Origin: an uncultured Lachnospiraceae bacterium
GTDB taxonomy: Bacteria; Bacillota; Clostridia; Lachnospirales; Lachnospiraceae
Length of the DNA stretch: 10,988 nt
Assembly (NCBI GenBank): GCA_945836565.1
Contig: CAMALN010000036.1
Location: forward strand, 1-10,988
Direction: 5' to 3'
Shown: piece by piece, positions 6,760-10,988 of the stretch
Position numbering within the stretch: the stretch's first letter is position 1
Layout: each line of letters opens with the position of its first letter
Program-made: the position numbers and the translations under genes
Notes under the pieces: model-generated
Told to the model about the DNA's origin: nothing
The model's database searches: none
What the model saw: the letters and a program-made list of their open reading frames with translations, nothing else

Positions 6760-8439
6760 TTATTTCTCCAAGTCCTTATCATCGAAGCAGCTCTCAAGCG
6801 GCTGTCCTGCCGGAACCATAGGCCATACCTTATCGTCCTGGTCTATTATACAATCTATTACAACAGGAGCATTGAGCTCGATAGCCTTCTTAATTGCCGC
6901 CTCAAACTCCTCAAGATTAGTAGCTCTTATTCCTGTTGCTCCAAGTGCCTCTGCTACCTTTACGAAGTCCACATTGTCATTAAGAACTGTATTCGAATAT
7001 CTCTGCTCATAGAACAATGTCTGCCACTGTCTAACCATTCCAAGAACATGGTTGTTGATTACAACCTGAATTATCGGAATGTTATATCTGGCTGCAGTTG
7101 CTATCTCGTTCATATTCATACGGAAGCAACCGTCACCTGCTATATTGATAGTTACATTATCCTTCTTGCCAAGCTTAGCGCCTATGCAGGCTCCTACACC
7201 ATAGCCCATGGTTCCGAGTCCGCCGGATGATATAAAGGTTCTTGGTGAAGTATACTTATAGTACTGTGCAGCCCACATCTGGTGCTGTCCTACATCTGTT
7301 GTGATTGTTGCCTCACCCTTAGTAACCTCATATATCTTGTTAATGATTGAAGGACCACTGAACTTGGTGAAATCAGCTGTATCAGGATATTTTGCCTTAA
7401 GCTCTTCAATCTCCTTCATCCATTCAGGTCTCTTAGTAGCCTTAATTCTGGTCGAAATCATCTTAAGCACTTCCTTAGCGTCTCCAACTACGCTACAGTC
7501 AACCAAAATGTTCTTATTAATCTCTGCCTCATCTACATCTATATGTATAATGTTGGCATTTGACGCAAATTTGTTTGCATTTCCAATTACTCTGTCTGAG
7601 AATCTTGCGCCGATTACAACAACAAGGTCCGCCATATTTATACCAAAGTTAGAAACCTTAGTTCCATGCATACCAAGCATACCTGTATATCTGTCACTTG
7701 TCTCATCAAATGCGCCCTTACCCATAAGAGTATTGCATATTGGAGCATCAATCTTTTCTACAAACTTTGCAAGCTCCTTACAAGCATCTGCTGTAATTAC
7801 ACCACCACCCGCGAGTACAAACGGTCTCTTAGCCTTCTCTATCATATGAATTGCCTTATCAAGATCATCAGCCTTTATAGTAGCTGTCTTTCTCTCAATT
7901 GGTTCCGGCGCCTTTGGCTCGAAATCTGCAACATTTGCTGTTACATCCTTAGTAACATCAACGAGAACAGGTCCCGGTCTGCCTGTCTGTGCTATCTTAA
8001 ATGCTCTTCTTATAGTATCAGCAAGCTCATGTACATTCTTTACAATAAAACTGTGCTTTGTGATTGGCATAACTACACCTGCTATATCAACCTCCTGGAA
8101 GCTGTCCTTTCCAAGAAGCGATACTCCTACATTTGCTGTAATAGCTACCATAGGAATAGAATCCATATATGCAGTTGCAATACCGGTTACAAGATTTGTT
8201 GCTCCCGGTCCGGAGGTTGCCATACATACACCTACCTTACCGGTAGCTCTTGCATATCCATCAGCAGCGTGACTTGCACCCTGCTCATGGGAGGTAAGCA
8301 CATGATGTATCTCGTCCTGATGCTTATACAGTGCATCATAGACATTGAGAATTGTTCCGCCCGGATATCCAAATACTGTATCCACGCCCTGCTCCTTCAA
8401 GCATTCAATAATTATCTCTGAGCCTGTCAATTGTTTCAT
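6760..8439 (-). CDS. ilvB: Acetolactate synthase large (catalytic) subunit
   Basis: ThDP-, FAD- and Mg-dependent enzyme that condenses two pyruvates to acetolactate (valine, leucine) or pyruvate with 2-oxobutyrate (isoleucine). At 559 residues it is a full-length biosynthetic form. The activating glutamate is E52 in SHEQGASHAADGYARATG. SGPGATN (76-82) and RPGPVLVD (154-161) are typical. The middle FAD domain includes GARFSDRV (277-284). The ThDP/Mg motif runs from GDG at 435-437 to INN at 461-463, followed by VLGMVRQWQ (465-473), where W472 is the conserved herbicide-site tryptophan of the family. AAGGAG at 8447-8452 supports the start at 8439. It follows ilvD after about 64 bases. A regulatory small subunit gene (ilvN/ilvH) is not adjacent, so it must lie elsewhere or be absent. 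Confidence 0.96.
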   Translation of the reverse strand: MKQLTGSEIIIECLKEQGVDTVFGYPGGTILNVYDALYKHQDEIHHVLTSHEQGASHAADGYARATGKVGVCMATSGPGATNLVTGIATAYMDSIPMVAITANVGVSLLGKDSFQEVDIAGVVMPITKHSFIVKNVHELADTIRRAFKIAQTGRPGPVLVDVTKDVTANVADFEPKAPEPIERKTATIKADDLDKAIHMIEKAKRPFVLAGGGVITADACKELAKFVEKIDAPICNTLMGKGAFDETSDRYTGMLGMHGTKVSNFGINMADLVVVIGARFSDRVIGNANKFASNANIIHIDVDEAEINKNILVDCSVVGDAKEVLKMISTRIKATKRPEWMKEIEELKAKYPDTADFTKFSGPSIINKIYEVTKGEATITTDVGQHQMWAAQYYKYTSPRTFISSGGLGTMGYGVGACIGAKLGKKDNVTINIAGDGCFRMNMNEIATAARYNIPIIQVVINNHVLGMVRQWQTLFYEQRYSNTVLNDNVDFVKVAEALGATGIRATNLEEFEAAIKKAIELNAPVVIDCIIDQDDKVWPMVPAGQPLESCFDDKDLEK

Positions 8440-8465
8440 ACCTTATCTCCTTATATCTAATGTTA

Positions 8466-8481
8466 GTGGTTAGAATACCAC
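8466..8481 (-). other. Small inverted repeat between ilvD and ilvB
   Basis: The 64-base spacer upstream of ilvB contains a perfect 5-base stem GTGGT/ACCAC around a 6-base loop. No U-tract follows it on the minus strand, so it does not look like a terminator. It overlaps the candidate promoter described for this spacer. It may be a weak operator or RNA hairpin, or chance. Confidence 0.3.
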
Positions 8482-8500
8482 ATCATAACCTTATAGTAAA
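8472..8500 (-). promoter_or_regulatory. Possible internal promoter before ilvB
   Basis: On the minus strand, TTTACT (8495-8500) and TATTCT (8472-8477) are separated by 17 bases, and a TGG lies directly before the -10 box as in an extended -10. Each box matches the housekeeping consensus at 4 of 6 positions. The spacer is the longest in the window, so an internal promoter is reasonable but unproven. Confidence 0.28.
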
Positions 8501-8503
8501 TGT

Positions 8504-10174
8504 TTATTTTTGATTTATGTCGAGAATTGCTCCTCTGTTTCCTGAAGTAACCATCTTTGCATATCTTGCAAGGTAACCCGTAGTAACCTTTGGCTCCTTT
8601 GGAGTCCAAGCAGCTTTACGCTTAGCAAGTTCCTCATCAGATACCTTTAGATTAAGAGTACATGCATCGATATCAATGCTTATGATATCTCCCTCTTCAA
8701 CTAAAGCGATAGGTCCGCCAACGGCTGCCTCCGGTGATACGTGACCGATAGAAGCTCCACGGCTTGCACCCGAGAATCTTCCGTCTGTAATAAGAGCAAC
8801 TGTAGAGCCAAGTCCCATACCGGCTATCGCTGATGTAGGATTAAGCATCTCTCTCATACCAGGTCCTCCCTTAGGGCCCTCATATCTTATTACAACGACA
8901 TCTCCGGCTACAATCTTGCCGCCCTTGATTGCTGCGATTGCATCCTCCTCGCACTCAAATACTCTGGCAGGTCCTTCATGCTGCATCATCTCAGGAACAA
9001 CTGCTGAACGCTTAACAACTGAGCCATCCGGTGCAAGATTACCCTTAAGAACCGCAAGTCCGCCGGTCTTGCTGTATGGATTATCAAGTGTTCTTATAAC
9101 CTCCGGATTCTTATTTATATGTCCCTTAACTGCCTCTCCTATTGTCTTTCCTGTTACAGTCATGCAATCCTTATTTATAAGTCCGGCCTCGCAAAGCTGA
9201 TTAATAACTGCATATACACCACCAGCCTCATTCAAATCCTCCATATAAGTAGGACCTGCCGGTGCAAGATGACAAAGGTTAGGTGTCTTAGCACTTATCT
9301 CATTTGCCATAGCTATGTCAAAGTCAAAGCCAATCTCATGTGCAATTGCCGGAAGATGAAGCATAGAGTTTGTAGAACATCCGAGTGCCATATCAACTGT
9401 AAGAGCATTCATTATCGCATCCTTAGTGATGATATCTCTTGGACGAATATCCTTCTTTATCATATCCATAACTGCATAACCTGCACGCTTAGCAAGCTTA
9501 AGTCTCTCTGAATATACTGCAGGGATTGTTCCATTTCCGGGAAGACCCATACCAAGTGCCTCAGTAAGGCAGTTCATAGAGTTTGCTGTGTACATACCTG
9601 AACAAGATCCACAGGTAGGACAGGTCTTGCACTCCATCTCATATACATCCTCTTCAGACATTGTTCCTGCTGCATATGAACCTACAGCCTCAAACATGCT
9701 TGAAAGAGAAGTCTTATGTCCCTTAACATGACCTGCAAGCATAGGACCACCTGATACGAATACTGTAGGTACATTTACTCTGGCTGCTGCCATCAAAAGT
9801 CCGGGAACATTCTTGTCACAGTTTGGTATCATTACAAGTGCATCAAATTGATGAGCTATAGCCATACACTCTGTTGAGTCTGCTATAAGGTCTCTTGTTA
9901 CAAGAGAATATTTCATACCGATATGTCCCATTGCTATACCATCACATACTGCTATTGCAGGGAACATAACAGGTGTACCGCCTGCCTCTGCAACACCAAG
10001 CTTAACAGCCTGTGCTATCTTATCAAGGTTCATATGTCCCGGTACAATCTCATTGTAGGAACAAACTATACCAACCAACGGTTTTTGAAGCTCTTCCTCT
10101 GTCATTCCAAGTGCATTGAACAAGCTTCTGTGTGGAGCCTGCTGCATACCGGTTTTTACGTTATCACTCTTCAT
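8504..10174 (-). CDS. ilvD: Dihydroxy-acid dehydratase
   Basis: Iron-sulfur enzyme that dehydrates 2,3-dihydroxy-isovalerate and 2,3-dihydroxy-3-methylvalerate to the keto acids of valine and isoleucine. Numbered from an ATG at 10180, the motifs are SYNEIVPGH (41-49), CDGIAMGH (79-86), PNCDKNVPG (119-127) with cluster ligand C121 and metal-site D122-K123, and [10 protein letters not shown] (187-196) with C193; PGNG follows at 214-217. The VPGH form resembles E. coli IlvD. The start at 10174 (556 residues) is chosen because AAGGAG (10183-10188) is 8 bases from this ATG but only 2 bases from the ATG at 10180, and relatives commonly begin MKSD. It sits between an unknown membrane protein and ilvB, in the usual leu-ilv context. 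Confidence 0.96.
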   Translation of the reverse strand: MKSDNVKTGMQQAPHRSLFNALGMTEEELQKPLVGIVCSYNEIVPGHMNLDKIAQAVKLGVAEAGGTPVMFPAIAVCDGIAMGHIGMKYSLVTRDLIADSTECMAIAHQFDALVMIPNCDKNVPGLLMAAARVNVPTVFVSGGPMLAGHVKGHKTSLSSMFEAVGSYAAGTMSEEDVYEMECKTCPTCGSCSGMYTANSMNCLTEALGMGLPGNGTIPAVYSERLKLAKRAGYAVMDMIKKDIRPRDIITKDAIMNALTVDMALGCSTNSMLHLPAIAHEIGFDFDIAMANEISAKTPNLCHLAPAGPTYMEDLNEAGGVYAVINQLCEAGLINKDCMTVTGKTIGEAVKGHINKNPEVIRTLDNPYSKTGGLAVLKGNLAPDGSVVKRSAVVPEMMQHEGPARVFECEEDAIAAIKGGKIVAGDVVVIRYEGPKGGPGMREMLNPTSAIAGMGLGSTVALITDGRFSGASRGASIGHVSPEAAVGGPIALVEEGDIISIDIDACTLNLKVSDEELAKRKAAWTPKEPKVTTGYLARYAKMVTSGNRGAILDINQK

Positions 10175-10182
10175 TTTCATTA

Positions 10183-10188
10183 CTCCTT
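10183..10188 (-). promoter_or_regulatory. Ribosome binding site deciding the ilvD start
   Basis: AAGGAG on the minus strand lies 2 bases from the ATG at 10180 and 8 bases from the ATG at 10174. Normal spacing of 5-9 bases favours the second ATG, which also gives the usual MKSD beginning of the family. Confidence 0.7.
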
Positions 10189-10211
10189 TATATATTTTTT
10201 CGTTATTTTAT

Positions 10212-10901
10212 TTACCTGTTCACTTCTTCGATTTCTACGGACAAAAGTCCAAGTGCCATGGAATCCTTCGCTGTCTCTGTATCAGCGCCTATCATGGAAT
10301 CCAATATCATATATGAACAATTTGCCAATACTGCGCCATCTTCTCCGGGCATAAATGATACAAATACCGGATAGGCGTTTTCATACACATATATGTACAA
10401 TATACCTTCTGTTACCGTACTGTCCACAAAAATGTCCTGCTTCGCAAAGCACGAGCTTGCGGCAAGTGCCATAGCACCACTGCTCTTACCCATAATCACA
10501 TTACAGATTGTACCGGCAAATTTTCTTTTGATGTAATCCTTTGTTTCGCCTTTGAAGGTATTTTCATCCACACCACTCATATACATCGTAAGATTCATAA
10601 TATCATCAAGATTAGTAACCTTATATACCTGTTTGGGTTCGGAATAATCCATGGCTAATATATCATTTATGATGCTTTCAACCTCTTGTGGCATGCCAAT
10701 CATCTTCCTGTAATTATCATCTCCTGCCAGAGCATTCATCGAAGAAATCATATCAAGCCCTCTGTCGTACAATGACATCCGGGCTGACGTGTTGTTCTTT
10801 CCACCCTTATCACTATTCGATATAAGCTTAACAACGATTATATCCAATACAATAATTAGCAGAATAATCAAAAGCTTAAAATTATTTTTTTTCTTTTTCA
10901 T
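10212..10901 (-). CDS. Unknown single-pass membrane-anchored protein in leu-ilv operon
   Basis: I do not recognise this 229-residue protein. It has a lysine-rich N-terminus (KKKK at 2-5), then one hydrophobic segment at about 9-28 containing a single aspartate (D20), and then a mostly polar domain. With positive charges before the segment, the domain is expected to lie outside the membrane. No lipobox cysteine follows the segment, so a signal anchor is likelier than a lipoprotein; an uncleaved or cleaved signal cannot be told apart. The outer part has cysteines at 133, 151 and 195 and an alternating hydrophobic run TEGILYIYVYENAYPVFVSF (164-183) that suggests beta strands. It lies 11 bases after leuB and about 37 before ilvD. 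The Shine-Dalgarno is weak (AAAAGG close to the ATG), so translation may depend on coupling to leuB. An 8-A run sits in codons 4-6. Confidence 0.75.
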   Translation of the reverse strand: MKKKKNNFKLLIILLIIVLDIIVVKLISNSDKGGKNNTSARMSLYDRGLDMISSMNALAGDDNYRKMIGMPQEVESIINDILAMDYSEPKQVYKVTNLDDIMNLTMYMSGVDENTFKGETKDYIKRKFAGTICNVIMGKSSGAMALAASSCFAKQDIFVDSTVTEGILYIYVYENAYPVFVSFMPGEDGAVLANCSYMILDSMIGADTETAKDSMALGLLSVEIEEVNR

Positions 10902-10912
10902 AACCTTTTCTA

Positions 10913-10988
10913 TTATATTCTCTCAACAATCAAATCACCCATTTCAGAACAGCCAACCAGCTTAGTTCCCTCAGATACGATATCACAG
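10913..10988 (-). CDS. leuB: 3-isopropylmalate dehydrogenase C-terminus, 5' part outside window
   Basis: Only the last 24 codons are present, ending at a TAA (10913-10915) that is followed at once by TAG (10910-10912). The peptide contains SEGTKLVGCSEMGDLIVERI. The SEG...EMGDLI pattern matches the C-terminus of leucine-pathway isopropylmalate dehydrogenases, which oxidise and decarboxylate 3-isopropylmalate with NAD. The position just upstream of ilvD-ilvB fits the common leuC-leuD-leuB-ilvD-ilvB order of Lachnospiraceae-like clostridia (from memory). A related isocitrate or tartrate dehydrogenase cannot be fully excluded from so short a piece. Confidence 0.72.
   Translation of the reverse strand, partial: CDIVSEGTKLVGCSEMGDLIVERI

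Larger units (their letters stand above)
1..10988 (-). other. Probable long co-directional transcription unit leuB to glgB
   Basis: Ten consecutive genes are on one strand with gaps of about 11, 37, 64, 26, 50, 27, 63, 13 and 8 bases, and no GC-rich hairpin with a U-tract is visible in any gap. This supports one main transcript, possibly with internal promoters in the two longest gaps. The main promoter and any leader regulation (for example a T-box) would lie upstream of the window's right edge. Confidence 0.55.

Noticed and set aside
7666..8421. Plus-strand open frame of 251 codons opposite ilvB
   Set aside because: Its translation is rich in Cys, Ser, Tyr and Ile, as expected from the complement of the real ilvB frame; ilvB motifs are intact throughout.
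10181..10211. T-box or other riboswitch before ilvD
   Set aside because: The gap is about 30 bases, too short for any such leader, and a gene lies directly upstream.
9923..10354. Plus-strand open frame spanning the ilvD start region
   Set aside because: It runs antisense across ilvD and the unknown membrane protein gene, has low-complexity composition, and no start signal.

Overview
The window reads as a chromosomal segment of a low-GC Gram-positive anaerobe, most likely a clostridium of the Lachnospiraceae type. This is inferred from AT-rich spacers, strong AGGAGG-type ribosome binding sites before most genes, the clostridial/Bacteroides-like forms of SerA and Asd, and a leu-ilv-ser gene order. 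The exact genus cannot be fixed from the sequence alone. There is no tRNA, rRNA, CRISPR array, insertion sequence or phage gene, and no gene-free stretch longer than about 65 bases.

All ten genes lie on the minus strand, so transcription runs from high to low coordinates. In that order they are: the last 24 codons of leuB (right edge), a membrane-anchored protein of unknown function, ilvD, ilvB, serC, serA, asd, a small P-loop kinase-like protein, a DUF1015 protein, and glgB, whose 3' end is cut off by the left edge. Gaps between genes are 8 to 64 bases. No convincing rho-independent terminator is visible, so the whole window may be one long transcription unit, perhaps with internal promoters before ilvB and before the P-loop gene.

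The genes form blocks. leuB, ilvD and ilvB belong to leucine and valine/isoleucine synthesis. serC and serA supply serine from 3-phosphoglycerate. asd makes aspartate semialdehyde for threonine (and so isoleucine), methionine and lysine. glgB is the glycogen branching enzyme. The phosphoserine phosphatase gene (serB) that would finish the serine pathway and the acetolactate synthase small-subunit gene (ilvN/ilvH) are not in the window. The DUF1015 protein, which carries a DGHHR motif, and the P-loop protein with an altered Walker A both sit downstream of serC-serA-asd without known roles. They are the best candidates here for undescribed functions. Most of the window is otherwise ordinary primary metabolism.
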